DNA from: an uncultured Cohaesibacter sp.
Lineage (GTDB): Bacteria; Pseudomonadota; Alphaproteobacteria; Rhizobiales; Cohaesibacteraceae
NCBI RefSeq assembly: GCF_963676485.1
Contig: NZ_OY781114.1
Location: 1,178,001-1,242,000, forward strand
Direction: 5' to 3'
Length of the DNA: 64,000 nucleotides
Shown here: positions 9,061-18,533 of the stretch, piece by piece
Position numbering within the stretch: position 1 is the stretch's first letter
How the letters are laid out: every line of letters starts with the position of its first letter
Notes under the pieces: model-generated
What the model saw: the letters and a program-made list of their open reading frames with translations, nothing else
Databases searched by the model: none
Told to the model about the DNA's origin: nothing
Translations under genes and position numbers: made by a program

Positions 9061-10076
9061 TGCGTCCCCCCCTCTTTGGGCTCAACACTCTCTTTGGTTA
9101 CATCCACCCAGCAGGCGATGCGGTGTTGCGGATTGGCGCCAACTCCGGAAACAGGCTCCAGAGGCGGGATCTCCTTTGTGCAACGCTCAGTGCGATAGGT
9201 GCAGCGGGCAGCGAAAGGACAGCTTTGTGGCTCCACAAACAGGTTTGGTGGTGCTCCGGCGATGGAAGGAAGGCGGCTTCCGGCCTCTGTCTTGGTGCTC
9301 GGGATCGATTTGAGCAAGCCGATGGTGTAGGGATGGCGCGGGTTTTTATAGATCTCATCCAGTGGTGCCTCTTCCACCACGCTGCCGCCATACATGACCA
9401 TGATACGGTCCACCATGCCAGCCAGCAGGCTGAGGTCATGGGTGATCCAGATGATCGACATATTGAGCTTTTCGCGCAGTTCCTTGACCAGTTCCACGAT
9501 CTGGGCCTGAATGGTCACATCAAGAGCCGTGGTCGGCTCGTCGGCAATCACCAGATCCGGCTCCCCCAGCAACGCCATGGCGATCATCACGCGCTGACGC
9601 ATGCCGCCTGAAAGCTGATGCGGATATTCATGCAAGCGATGCTCGCTGTTGGAAATCCCCACCAGATCGAGATATTTGGCCGCCTGCTTCATGGCATCGG
9701 CCCGGCTTATCTTCTTGTGATAGACGATCCCTTCGCAAAGCTGGGCTCCGATCTTCATGAACGGATTGAGCGAGGTCATGGGGTCCTGAAAGATCATGCC
9801 AACCTTGGAGCCGCGCACCATATTGATCTCGCTGGCGCTGGCCTTGGCCAGATCCTTTCCTTCCAGCAGGACCTCTCCATCTGTAATCTGGGCGGCTGGC
9901 GGCAGCAGCTTGATAAGGCTCATCATGGATACGCTCTTGCCGCATCCGGATTCACCAACCACGCCGAGCATTTCCCCCTTGTCGAGGGTGAAAGAAACAC
10001 CATTTACCGCGTAAAGATAGCCATTGCGCACCTTGAAGCGCGTATGCAGATTGTTCACTTCCAAAAGTTTGGTCAA
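9057..10076 (-). CDS. Oligopeptide/dipeptide-type ABC transporter ATPase (OppD/DppD-like)
   Basis: 339 aa. Walker A GESGCGKSVS, the signature LSGGMRQR, Walker B LVIADEPTTALD and the C-terminal Cys-rich motif (CPFAARCTYRTERC) are all present. The start is a TTG at 10074-10076, supported by a GGGAGGG ribosome site at normal spacing. It forms the ATPase heterodimer with the next gene. Confidence 0.95.
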   Translation of the reverse strand: MTKLLEVNNLHTRFKVRNGYLYAVNGVSFTLDKGEMLGVVGESGCGKSVSMMSLIKLLPPAAQITDGEVLLEGKDLAKASASEINMVRGSKVGMIFQDPMTSLNPFMKIGAQLCEGIVYHKKISRADAMKQAAKYLDLVGISNSEHRLHEYPHQLSGGMRQRVMIAMALLGEPDLVIADEPTTALDVTIQAQIVELVKELREKLNMSIIWITHDLSLLAGMVDRIMVMYGGSVVEEAPLDEIYKNPRHPYTIGLLKSIPSTKTEAGSRLPSIAGAPPNLFVEPQSCPFAARCTYRTERCTKEIPPLEPVSGVGANPQHRIACWVDVTKESVEPKEGGTQ

Positions 10077-10107
10077 AGCGCCCTCCCTTTAGCTGTTCGT
10101 TGTGTCT

Positions 10108-11061
10108 CTATTTCCATTGCCGCGGATTGAGCGCATCGTTGAGGCCGTCGCCCAGGAAACTGAAAGCGATGGTGACCAACGCAAGCACTGCGGCAGGCGC
10201 TGCGAGAATGTGCGGATAGAGCTGCCAGACGCGCAATCCATCCGAGATCATGTTGCCCCAACTGGGGATTGGAGGACGCACGCCAACACCGAGGAAGGAG
10301 AAGGACGATTCAAAGACCATGGCTTCCCCAAGGGCGGCACTGATATAGACAATGATCGGCCCGAGAGAGTTGGGAATGACATATTTCCAGACGATCTTGG
10401 TGGTTGGAACACCTATGGCTTCAGCGGCCAGCACATAGTTCTTGTTGCGTACCGACATGATCTGGCCACGAATGATGCGGGCAGCCTTTGGCCACTTGAT
10501 CAGGGCAAGAGAGCCGAACACCAGAACGAAGTCCACCAGAATGGTATTCCGATAAAAGGCGTTCCCCGTAAGCAGGAATTGCTCATCCATCCAGTTGACC
10601 AGCCTCGGCTTCATCGAGACGTTGATGACGATCACCAGCAGCAGGGATGGCACCGACATGGTGATGTCGATGAGCCAGACGATGAAGGCATCGATCTTGC
10701 CACCGAAATAGCCACCCAGAGAGCCCATAAAAATGCCGATGACCAGGCTGAGCAAGGTGGTTGAAAAGGCGACGATTACGGCGGTTCTTGCGCCATAGAT
10801 CACACGGCTCATGATATCGCGCCCCAGATCATCGGTGCCGAACCAATGGACCAGACTTGGCGCCTGATTGCGGGCATGCAAATCCTGCGACAAGAAGTCA
10901 TAAGGAGTGATATAGGGGCCGAAAATGGCGATGAAGAACAGGAACAGCACCAGCAGCATGCCGATCACGGCCAACTTGTTGGCGATCAGTCGGTCAAAGG
11001 CATCCTTGGCCAGACTGAACTGCTTCTCTTCCTGTTGCAGCTCAAGAATATTGTCCGTCAT
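10108..11061 (-). CDS. Oligopeptide-type ABC transporter permease (DppC/OppC-like)
   Basis: 317 aa inner-membrane permease. A cytoplasmic N-terminal tail with DAFDRLIANKLAVIGM is followed by the first helix, a periplasmic loop with HWFGTDDLGRDIMSRVIYG (hallmark of OppC-type subunits) and the cytoplasmic EAA loop (AAEAIGVPTTKIVWKYVIPN). Its start overlaps the preceding permease stop by one base (TAATG). Confidence 0.94.
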   Translation of the reverse strand: MTDNILELQQEEKQFSLAKDAFDRLIANKLAVIGMLLVLFLFFIAIFGPYITPYDFLSQDLHARNQAPSLVHWFGTDDLGRDIMSRVIYGARTAVIVAFSTTLLSLVIGIFMGSLGGYFGGKIDAFIVWLIDITMSVPSLLLVIVINVSMKPRLVNWMDEQFLLTGNAFYRNTILVDFVLVFGSLALIKWPKAARIIRGQIMSVRNKNYVLAAEAIGVPTTKIVWKYVIPNSLGPIIVYISAALGEAMVFESSFSFLGVGVRPPIPSWGNMISDGLRVWQLYPHILAAPAAVLALVTIAFSFLGDGLNDALNPRQWK

Positions 11062-12017
11062 TATTCGTCTCCTGTCTTTTTGGCTGCCGCGCGGGGATCC
11101 AGCAGCGGATAGGAAATATCAACCAGCAGGTTGGAAGCCATGACCACCGTCGAGAAGATCAACACGATCGCCAGAATGACCGGATAGTCCGAGGTCTTGA
11201 TTGCGGTTTCGGTGAGGCGGCCAAGGCCGGGAAGCCCGAAGACCTTTTCAATGAGAATGGAATTGTTGAGCGTGGCAATCACCAGAAGGCCGATCTGGCT
11301 GACAACAGGCGTCAGCACAGGGCGCATGATATGCTTGACCACGACCTGATAATTCGGAATGCCTTTGGCGCGCGCGGTGCGCACATAATCTTCACTGAGC
11401 ACCTCAAGCACACCGGCACGGGCCTGACGGATGATCAGGGCCATGGGGTTCAACCCCAGAACCAGCAGGGGGACAATCACCTTGAAACTGAGCAGGCCGC
11501 TCCAGCCGTAAGGCACGTCCATATCCATGACCAGCACGAGAAACACGATGATCAGCGGACCGGCAACGAAAACCGGAATGCCCCAGACGATGAGGGCAAA
11601 GCCTACAATCAGGTTATCCAGAATCTTGTTCTGGTTGAGGGCGGCAATCACCCCCAGAATGATGCCAATGATGGAGAGCAGGAAAATCGCGGTAAGCCCG
11701 ATCTTTAGGGTCACCGGCAGCGCTGCGCTGATCATCGAATTGACCGAACGCCCGGAAACCAGCGAGTTGCCGAAATTCCCGTGGGCGATATTGCCAAGAT
11801 AATCCATGAACTGGACCAGAAACGGTCGGTTCAGGCCTGCCGCATCCCTGATGGCTTCCACCCTGTCCGGATCATAAGCCACATCGCCCGGAGCCTGCAG
11901 GAAGATAAGCTTGATCGGATCGCCAGCTCCAAAAAACACGAGAGCGTAAATTAACAAAAGAAGAATAAAAACCGAAGGAACCCACTTCAGAAGTCGGAAT
12001 AAGATGTAGCGCCCCAT
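11061..12017 (-). CDS. Oligopeptide-type ABC transporter permease (DppB/OppB-like)
   Basis: 318 aa with the N-terminal hydrophobic helix and RLLKWVPSVFILLLLIYALVF-type start of DppB subunits, a large periplasmic loop, and the EAA motif (TARAKGIPNYQVVVKHIMRP) ahead of the last helices. It pairs with the following permease to form the channel. A stem-loop with a U-tract (12049-12079) separates it from the binding-protein gene and probably lowers its expression relative to that gene. Confidence 0.94.
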   Translation of the reverse strand: MGRYILFRLLKWVPSVFILLLLIYALVFFGAGDPIKLIFLQAPGDVAYDPDRVEAIRDAAGLNRPFLVQFMDYLGNIAHGNFGNSLVSGRSVNSMISAALPVTLKIGLTAIFLLSIIGIILGVIAALNQNKILDNLIVGFALIVWGIPVFVAGPLIIVFLVLVMDMDVPYGWSGLLSFKVIVPLLVLGLNPMALIIRQARAGVLEVLSEDYVRTARAKGIPNYQVVVKHIMRPVLTPVVSQIGLLVIATLNNSILIEKVFGLPGLGRLTETAIKTSDYPVILAIVLIFSTVVMASNLLVDISYPLLDPRAAAKKTGDE

Positions 12018-12048
12018 ATCAAGTCATCCTTGCGTATTCGGGAAAAAT

Positions 12049-12079
12049 GGACGGGAAGTGAGACCACCACGACCCGTCC
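12049..12079 (-). terminator. Stem-loop attenuator between binding protein and permease genes
   Basis: GGACGGG and CCCGTCC (7-bp stem, 17-nt loop), followed on the minus strand by ATTTTT. Such partial terminators are common after solute-binding-protein genes, which are needed in excess over the membrane subunits. Confidence 0.55.
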
Positions 12080-12092
12080 AGGTTCGCCGTCC

Positions 12093-13712
12093 TTACGGAC
12101 GTTTTTCTTCGTCGATGGTGACATTCCAAGGTTCGATGACCTGCCAGTCATCATTCTTGTCGAAATTCATGACCCATGGCATGGCCCATTTCGACATCAC
12201 GTCGTAGTAATAAGGAATGTAGGTCCAGTCTTCGCGGAAGAGACGCTGTGCTTCCTGCGCAAGTTTGATGCGATCGGGATCTTTCACACCCTTGACGGAT
12301 GCTTCTTCGAGCAAGGCATCAATCTTGTCATTTTTGTAGCCACCCAACTTGTTGCGGGCGTTGCCGGACTTCGAATAGATCGAGCCCATCAGGTAGGAAA
12401 CCGCATCGGGGACGCGCGTGCCAACATCATCGCGGAAGATCTGAACGCTCTTCTGGTCAGGCCCGGAATAGGTTTCGATGGCCGGTTTCATTTCAATGCC
12501 CTGAATGCCAAGAATCTTGCGCCATTGTTCAGCGATATATTGGGCAGCGGCTTCATGGGTCGGCGTGGAAATACCAACAAACATGATTTTTGGCAGGCGG
12601 CTGGCATCTTTATATTTGGATGCAGCAAGGGCCGCTTTGGCAGCTTCAGGATCAAATGGGTACTTCTTGAAGTCCGGATCCACACCAGGCACCTTGTTGA
12701 GGATCTGGGATGCAACGGTGAACGGACCATCAGGGAAAGCTGCAAGAGCGAGTTCTTCAGGATTGATGGACATGATCAGTGCCTTGCGCACATTGATGTC
12801 GTCCATTGGAGGCTTCTTGGCGTTGATCCAGAAATGCTGGCCTTTGGCGAGCGCCGGGCCACCAAGGAAGTCTGGCCCCAGATCCTGAATGATCGTTGGC
12901 GTAATCAGCTCGGTATGGGCATCCATCGTGCCGCGCTTGAGCATCAGGGTTGCTGTGCTGGCGTCAGCCACGGTGGTCAAGATGATTTTTTTGAGTTTGG
13001 GTTTCGGGCCGAAGAAATTCGGGTTCGGTACGAGTGTTAGAACACCCTGATCAAGGTCGATGGATTCAGGCATGAAGGGACCGGAAACAACGACGCCATT
13101 CTGCGGCATCCACCAATCGGATTTTTCATTGCCGTTTTCATCTTGCGCCTGCGAAATTTTTACCGGCGCGATCAGTGCTGTTGCGATTTTCTGGTCAAAG
13201 ATCGGATCGGCGCTTGCGAGTTTGACGCTGATTGTTGCGTCGTCCTTGATGGCCAGACCGGTCATGTCCTGCGCTTTGCCGACGACCACGTCGTTAAAGC
13301 CTTCAACGCCCCCCAGAAACAGATTGATGCGAGCGTGCTTGGTTGCCGGACGAGCGGACAGGTTCCATGTCCCCACGACATCTTCGGCGGTGATCTTGGA
13401 GCCATCAGACCAGACGGCATCCGGATTGACGTGCAGGGTCCAGTTGACATAGCTGTCATCGGACTCAACGCTTGAAAGAACGTAAGGGGTCAGCTTACCG
13501 TCCTTATCGAAATACATTGGGGCAGCCCAGCTGAGAGATTGCCAGCGCGCCGCGTGTCCTCCTCCCTGAAGGGGCGACCAGTTCTGCTGCAAAACGGGGT
13601 GGGCAATATTGAGCACCTGGCCATCTTCGGCCGATGCCTGGCCACTTTGCAGCGGCGTCAGCCCGAGCACTGAAAGCCCGAGCAAAAGGACTTTGAAAAG
13701 ATCCTTTTTCAT
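12093..13712 (-). CDS. Periplasmic solute-binding protein, family 5 (peptide/oligosaccharide type)
   Basis: 539 aa, typical for SBP_bac_5. A Sec signal peptide (MKKDLFKVLLLGLSVLGL, cleavage likely after QASA) precedes the mature domain; the WTLHVNPDAVWSDGSKITAEDV segment is diagnostic of the family. It captures substrate in the periplasm for the DppBC/OppDF complex. I chose the ATG at 13710-13712 because a GAGGAG ribosome site sits just upstream and the signal peptide starts there; the longer open frame to 13820 would run across the sigma-54 promoter. First gene of the operon. The ligand could be a peptide, an opine-like compound or an oligosaccharide. Confidence 0.93.
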   Translation of the reverse strand: MKKDLFKVLLLGLSVLGLTPLQSGQASAEDGQVLNIAHPVLQQNWSPLQGGGHAARWQSLSWAAPMYFDKDGKLTPYVLSSVESDDSYVNWTLHVNPDAVWSDGSKITAEDVVGTWNLSARPATKHARINLFLGGVEGFNDVVVGKAQDMTGLAIKDDATISVKLASADPIFDQKIATALIAPVKISQAQDENGNEKSDWWMPQNGVVVSGPFMPESIDLDQGVLTLVPNPNFFGPKPKLKKIILTTVADASTATLMLKRGTMDAHTELITPTIIQDLGPDFLGGPALAKGQHFWINAKKPPMDDINVRKALIMSINPEELALAAFPDGPFTVASQILNKVPGVDPDFKKYPFDPEAAKAALAASKYKDASRLPKIMFVGISTPTHEAAAQYIAEQWRKILGIQGIEMKPAIETYSGPDQKSVQIFRDDVGTRVPDAVSYLMGSIYSKSGNARNKLGGYKNDKIDALLEEASVKGVKDPDRIKLAQEAQRLFREDWTYIPYYYDVMSKWAMPWVMNFDKNDDWQVIEPWNVTIDEEKRP

Positions 13713-13780
13713 GTAGTTGTCTCCTCTCATTTCAACTTCGTATATGCAATGACGTTCTTGGTGCGCCTTAACGAAATTTT

Positions 13781-13796
13781 TGCAATTCGCGTGCCA
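13781..13796 (-). promoter_or_regulatory. Sigma-54 promoter (-24/-12) of the uptake operon
   Basis: Read on the minus strand the site is TGGCACGCGAATTGCA, a perfect match to TGGCAC-N5-TTGCA. Transcription should begin near 13770, about 58 nt before the binding-protein start codon. The neighbouring divergent gene encodes a sigma-54 activator, which fits. Confidence 0.88.
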
Positions 13797-13814
13797 TCCG
13801 ACTAACAAATTGAA

Positions 13815-13827
13815 AATCAAAGCCTTT
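13815..13827 (+). promoter_or_regulatory. Possible IHF site
   Basis: AATCAAAGCCTTT matches the WATCAA-N4-TTR consensus at all but the last position and lies between the palindrome and the sigma-54 promoter, where DNA bending would be expected. It is a weak motif, so the call is tentative. Confidence 0.3.
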
Positions 13828-13882
13828 TTAAATGAGCGGAAAAATAATCTGATAAGCTGCTGTGTTGTTTTGCACTAATTGT

Positions 13883-13899
13883 TGATGCGTATCGCATCA
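13883..13899. promoter_or_regulatory. Perfect palindrome, candidate upstream activating sequence
   Basis: TGATGCG-TAT-CGCATCA is a perfect 7-bp inverted repeat, about 115 bp upstream of the predicted sigma-54 start site and 67 bp before the activator gene. That is the usual place for an enhancer bound by an NtrC-class activator. Assigning it to the adjacent PrpR-like protein is inference. Confidence 0.6.
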
Positions 13900-13965
13900 G
13901 CAGTTCGTTGCAATTTCGCCCCTCCCACCGCATACTCCCCTGCGACCAGAGGGGGAGATCAGGTC

Positions 13966-15879
13966 ATGGTTATTGCGTTTATCGCGCCTTTTGAGCAGAT
14001 CCGCATCAAGGCGCAGAGCATCATCGATACATCCAATTATCCGGCCAAGGCCTATCTGGGCGATTTGCATCAGGGCGTGAAAGCAGCCAAGCGCGCACTC
14101 GACGATGGCGCCAAAATCATCATCAGCCGAGGCGGCACAGCGCGGCTGATCCGCCGTTCGCTCAAGGTGGAGGTGATCGAGGTGGAGGCCTCCATGCAAC
14201 GCACCCTCGCCTTCGTCTACAAGCAGACGACAGAGACAACGCGGATCGGCATTGTCGGTTTTTCACCTCTGATCAATCTTGTTTCCCCAGTCTGCACCAT
14301 TTTGTCGCGGAACTATCGCTCTTTCGAACTGCGCGAGAAGGAGAGCTTTCAGGAGCGGATGGATATGCTGGTGCAATGGAAGCCGGATGTTGTGATCGGA
14401 GACGCCGTGGCCTTCGAATGGGCCAAATCCAAGGGCCTTAACGCCTATCTGATCGAATCCAGCATGGAAACCATCGTTGATGCCTTCGAACGGGCCATGC
14501 TGGTCTACAAGAATCTGAACCGCTATTTTCTGGCCGAAAAGAAGCTCGAAGCCGTTCTCGACTGCACGCGGGATGGGGCCGTCCTTGTCAATAATGAGGG
14601 GCAGATCGAGGAAATCAACAAGCAAGGCTGCACGATATTGGGGCAGGATAGGGATAATCTGCTTGGAGCCAAGATTTCGGGCTTCTTCAATACTCCCGAG
14701 CTCAGCAAGGCCTTGCGCAAGAAAACCCATACCCGCAACATGATCGTCAATTGCCATGACGACAAGCTGGCATTGGACCATATTCCCGTTTCATCTACGA
14801 AGCTATCCGACAATGCCTCGGTCATTCTCTTCCAGCCGGTGCAGAAAATTCAGGATGCGGGCAATCAGATCCGCAAGAAACTGAGCGAAAGCGGCTTTTA
14901 CGCCAAATATACCTTCGAACATATCATCTATCATTGTCAGGAGATGAAGCGTTTGGTGGAGATGGCCCAGCTCTATAGCCGCACGGCCAGCAATATCATG
15001 ATTGTGGGTGAGACGGGGACCGGCAAGGAGTTGTTCGCCCAATCAATCCACAATGCTGGGACACTTTCAAATGGCCCTTTTGTGGCCGTGAACTGCGCCG
15101 CATTGCCCGGGAACCTTCTGGAAAGCGAGCTCTTCGGCTATGCGCCGGGGGCCTTTACCGGCGCCTCCCGTGGAGGCAAGATCGGTCTTTTCGAGCTGGC
15201 TCATGAAGGCACGCTGTTCCTTGATGAATTGACGGAGATGGATGTCTTCCTTCAGGCCAAGATGCTGCGCGCCCTGCAAACGGGCGAAATCATGCGGATT
15301 GGCGATAACAAGGTCATCCCGATCAATGTGCGCATCATTGCCGCGACCAACAAGAACCCGCTCGAAGCCATCAAGGCAGGCCGCTTGCGGGCCGATTTGT
15401 TCTACCGCCTCAATGTGCTGGACCTGAAAATCCCTCCCTTGCGAGACCGGAAAGGCGACCCTGAATTGCTGTTTAGCCGTTTTCTGGAAAAGGCCTGCCA
15501 TTTGCAGACTATTCCGGTGCCGCCCCTGTCTGGCAAATTGCTCAGGGAATTGCACCACCATAGCTGGCCGGGCAATGTGCGCGAACTGGAAAATTGTGCC
15601 GAAAAATTCGCGACGCTACAAAGCTTGCATGAATTCGACATGCCGCTTCTCTCATCAGAGACCCATCATATGGGACGGATATCAAATGAGAATGCCGCAT
15701 CCGAAAGCCTCCTGGAGGGAGCCACCCTTGACGACATGATCGCCGCCAAAGTGAACCAGATCTTCAAGCAGGAAAATTGCAATATCAGCAAAACGGCCCA
15801 GCGCCTTTCGATAGACCGCAACACGGTCAAACGCTGGCTCGGCAAGGACACCAAGCCACAAGGCATTGGGCCCCACTAG
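13966..15879 (+). CDS. PrpR-type sigma-54-dependent transcriptional activator
   Basis: 637 aa. Residues 1-190 resemble the PrpR N-terminal sensor domain ([13 protein letters not shown] and later [17 protein letters not shown]), then a PAS-like segment (about 195-300, [21 protein letters not shown]), then the AAA+ domain: Walker A GETGTGKE at 348-355, GAFTGA (sigma-54 contact) at 395-400, and Walker [10 protein letters not shown] Fis-type helix-turn-helix ends the protein ([19 protein letters not shown]). The start is the ATG at 13966, behind GGGGGAG. It is divergent from the uptake operon and is the likely activator of its sigma-54 promoter, sensing an intermediate through the N-terminal domain. 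Confidence 0.92.
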   Translation: MVIAFIAPFEQIRIKAQSIIDTSNYPAKAYLGDLHQGVKAAKRALDDGAKIIISRGGTARLIRRSLKVEVIEVEASMQRTLAFVYKQTTETTRIGIVGFSPLINLVSPVCTILSRNYRSFELREKESFQERMDMLVQWKPDVVIGDAVAFEWAKSKGLNAYLIESSMETIVDAFERAMLVYKNLNRYFLAEKKLEAVLDCTRDGAVLVNNEGQIEEINKQGCTILGQDRDNLLGAKISGFFNTPELSKALRKKTHTRNMIVNCHDDKLALDHIPVSSTKLSDNASVILFQPVQKIQDAGNQIRKKLSESGFYAKYTFEHIIYHCQEMKRLVEMAQLYSRTASNIMIVGETGTGKELFAQSIHNAGTLSNGPFVAVNCAALPGNLLESELFGYAPGAFTGASRGGKIGLFELAHEGTLFLDELTEMDVFLQAKMLRALQTGEIMRIGDNKVIPINVRIIAATNKNPLEAIKAGRLRADLFYRLNVLDLKIPPLRDRKGDPELLFSRFLEKACHLQTIPVPPLSGKLLRELHHHSWPGNVRELENCAEKFATLQSLHEFDMPLLSSETHHMGRISNENAASESLLEGATLDDMIAAKVNQIFKQENCNISKTAQRLSIDRNTVKRWLGKDTKPQGIGPH

Positions 15880-15928
15880 ATCTGGGGCTCCCTTGCTTCA
15901 TAACTTGCTGCACGCTCCGCCTTTGCAC

Positions 15929-17110
15929 CTAATAGGCTTTGCCACGGGCGGATACCGGCCAGAGACATTCGACCACCCCCTTGCGCACACCCACATAATA
16001 GTCATGGATATTGCAGGTCGGATCGCAATGGCCCGGCACGAGACGCAGCTTTTCGTTGATCTTCAGAACCCCGTCCGGATCGGCAATCGTGCCGTGCTCA
16101 TCGGAACATTCCAGATAGGTTACATCATCACGGCCATAGACCTCCGGCAGGCCGCTATCAACGGACTGTACTTTGAGGCCCGCATCCACGATGGCGCGAT
16201 CTGCCTTGACATGACTCATCACTGAGGTCAGCAGGAACAGGGCATTTTCCCATTCGCCCTCATCAAGGCGTTTGCCATCTTCCGTCAGAACACGGCCATA
16301 GTCCGCATCCATGAACGCGTAAGAGCCGCATTGCAGTTCGTTGTAAACGCCCGATGTGGCTTCAAAATAATAGGACCCGGTGCCGCCGCCACCGACTATG
16401 GCGCAAGCAAGTCCTTCCTCTTCGAGCTGGGCCAAGCAGGCCTTGACCAACTGAACGGCGCTATCGATCTTGGCTTTGCGATCTGCGTAAGCGGGCGAAT
16501 GCTGCATGGAGCCCTGATAGGCTTGCAGGCCGGAGAATTTGAGGCCGTAGGCCTTGTTGATGGCCTTGGCCAGCGCCAAGACCTCTTCAGGGGTTGAGAC
16601 ACCACAGCGCCCTGCCCCGCAATCCACTTCGACCAGACATTCGATTTGCGTTTCATGAGTACGGGCCGCTTCCGAAAGCTCGTCCACATTGTCCAGCGCA
16701 TCGACACAAACGATGGTGCGTGCACCCAGCTTGGGCAAACTGGCAAGCCTGTCGATTTTGTGCGGGTCGCGCACCTGATTGGAGACAAGCACGTCGGAAA
16801 TACCGCCGCGGGCGAAGACTTCCGCTTCTGAGACCTTCTGGCAACAAACGCCGCAGGCCCCTCCCATTTCGATCTGTAGCAGCGCTATATCGACCGATTT
16901 ATGCATCTTCCCATGCAAGCGATGGCGTATGCCATGGGCCTTGATATAGGCCCCCATCTTGGCAATGTTCCTTTCCAATGCATCAAGATCCAGAACAAGA
17001 CAAGGGGTCTGAATATCGGCTTCCTTCATCCCCGGGCGGGCGGGGATATCAAATCCGACATCAAGATGCTCGATCTCGAGATGCTCAATATTTTCGACGG
17101 GGGTCACCAC
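15929..17110 (-). CDS. bhcC: 3-hydroxy-D-aspartate aldolase-like PLP enzyme (DSD1/D-threonine aldolase family)
   Basis: 393 aa. Fold-type III PLP enzyme with an alanine-racemase-like barrel: PLP lysine K71 in HGKMHKSVD, GGGGTGSYYFE and ELQCGSYAFMDADYG in the barrel, and the metal site GHCDPTCNIHD near the C-terminus. From memory of the family it is extremely close along its whole length to BhcC of the beta-hydroxyaspartate cycle, which splits 3-hydroxy-D-aspartate to glyoxylate and glycine; I could not run an alignment. The start is GTG with AGGAA upstream. The other cycle genes (bhcA, bhcB, bhcD) are not in the window. It converges on the sigma-54 activator gene with a 49-bp gap. Confidence 0.85.
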   Translation of the reverse strand: MVTPVENIEHLEIEHLDVGFDIPARPGMKEADIQTPCLVLDLDALERNIAKMGAYIKAHGIRHRLHGKMHKSVDIALLQIEMGGACGVCCQKVSEAEVFARGGISDVLVSNQVRDPHKIDRLASLPKLGARTIVCVDALDNVDELSEAARTHETQIECLVEVDCGAGRCGVSTPEEVLALAKAINKAYGLKFSGLQAYQGSMQHSPAYADRKAKIDSAVQLVKACLAQLEEEGLACAIVGGGGTGSYYFEATSGVYNELQCGSYAFMDADYGRVLTEDGKRLDEGEWENALFLLTSVMSHVKADRAIVDAGLKVQSVDSGLPEVYGRDDVTYLECSDEHGTIADPDGVLKINEKLRLVPGHCDPTCNIHDYYVGVRKGVVECLWPVSARGKAY

Positions 17111-17333
17111 TCTATTCCTTCTGACTGACTTGCTGAGGGATTGATTGCCTTACTTATTGTTTTTAAGGGACAACAGACCTCAGGTCGCAAGCCGGTGTCA
17201 ACAGGGCTAGTACGGATATCGAGCTGCCGTTTAACGGCTCCACAGCACAAGTGCACAAAAAGAAGGGCCGGCAGTGAGCCGACCCAGTTTGCTTTCCAAT
17301 TATATATTGTTGATAGGCTTTACTCTTCTGCCA

Positions 17334-18533
17334 TCAGCGAGATGAAAGAGCCGCCAGGATACCGCGCAATTCAGCCAACCCCTTGAGGCGGCCAATGGCA
17401 GGATAGCCCGGTTGCGCCTTGCGCTTCTGATCATCGAGAATATCAAGACCATGATCAGGCCGCATGGGGATAGACCAATCCTCACGACCTTCTTTCTTTC
17501 GCCTTGCCTCTTCATCCAGAGCCGCTTGCATGAGGGCAACCATGTCCACATTGCCACCTAGATGTTCGGCTTCATAGAATGAGCCCTTGATCGCGTCGCT
17601 TTCCAGCGCCACGTTGCGCAAATGCAGAAAATGCACCCGATCGCCAAGGCGTTTCATCATGCCGGGCAGATCGTTGTCCGGGCGCGCACCAAGTGAGCCG
17701 GAGCAGAGCGTGATGCCATTGGCCGGAATGTCGACCGCATCCATCATATATTTGTAGTCTGCCTCGGTGGACATGATCCGCGGTAGGCCCAGAAGTCCGA
17801 ACGGGGGGTCATCTGGGTGGCAGCACAGGCGCAACCCAAGGGTCTGGGCGACAGGTGCCACTTCTTCCAGAAAAGCGACAAAATGGTTGCGCAATTGCTC
17901 TTCAGAAATATTGTCATATTCGGCGAGGTTGGCCCGCACATTTGCCATGGAGGGCGCTTCGGCATCTCCGGGCAGACCATAGATGATTGATCCGGCCAAC
18001 AGCTCGCGACCAGCTTCATCAAGGCGTTCGAAACGGACCTTGGCTTCTTCAATCACATCGGCGGGGAAATCCTCCTTTGCGCCTGCCCTTTCCAGAATGA
18101 AAAGATCAAAGGCCGCAAAGTCGATCAGATCGAATCGCATGCAGGTGGCCCCGGTCTGCAGCCGATAGGTCAGATCGGTCCGCGTCCAGTCCAGCACCGG
18201 CATGAAGTTATAGCAGATGACCTTGATCCCTGCGTCTGCCAGATGGCGCATGCTCTGTTTGTAATTTTCGATATGGGTGTGCCAATTGCCTTTCTGCTGC
18301 TTGATGTCTTCAGAAACGGGCAGGCTTTCCACGACTTCCCAGGCGAGGCCAGAAGGGGATCCGTCCTTTTTGCACGCGATGAGCTGCTGGCGCGCCGCAA
18401 TTTCATCCGGGCTCCAGATGTCTCCGGTTGGAATGTGATGCAGGGCGCTGACCACTCCTTCCACTCCGGCCTGAAGCATGTCCTCAATCCCAACTCGATC
18501 CTGAGGACCGAACCACCGCCACGTCTGACGCAT
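17334..18533 (-). CDS. uxuA: Mannonate dehydratase
   Basis: 399 aa, full length. It dehydrates D-mannonate to 2-keto-3-deoxy-D-gluconate in hexuronate catabolism, using a divalent metal. Diagnostic stretches: MRQTWRWFGPQDRV at the start, WEVVESLPVSEDIK, CCHPDDPPFGLLGLPRI and CSGSLGARPDND, with metal ligands expected in the CHPDDP, HLRN and RPDHG segments. The start is the ATG at 18531-18533 with GGGAG upstream; 14 more codons are open but lack support. It is divergent from the gntR-TRAP-uxuB operon, so both arms probably share one control region. Confidence 0.95.
   Translation of the reverse strand: MRQTWRWFGPQDRVGIEDMLQAGVEGVVSALHHIPTGDIWSPDEIAARQQLIACKKDGSPSGLAWEVVESLPVSEDIKQQKGNWHTHIENYKQSMRHLADAGIKVICYNFMPVLDWTRTDLTYRLQTGATCMRFDLIDFAAFDLFILERAGAKEDFPADVIEEAKVRFERLDEAGRELLAGSIIYGLPGDAEAPSMANVRANLAEYDNISEEQLRNHFVAFLEEVAPVAQTLGLRLCCHPDDPPFGLLGLPRIMSTEADYKYMMDAVDIPANGITLCSGSLGARPDNDLPGMMKRLGDRVHFLHLRNVALESDAIKGSFYEAEHLGGNVDMVALMQAALDEEARRKKEGREDWSIPMRPDHGLDILDDQKRKAQPGYPAIGRLKGLAELRGILAALSSR

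Noticed and set aside
13713-13820. Upstream extension of the solute-binding protein frame
   Set aside because: The extension would run over the sigma-54 promoter and lacks a signal sequence; the ATG at 13712 has GAGGAG and a signal peptide.
13741-14199. Search for phage or insertion-sequence features around the sigma-54 regulator
   Set aside because: No transposase, terminal inverted repeats or attachment-like duplications were seen.
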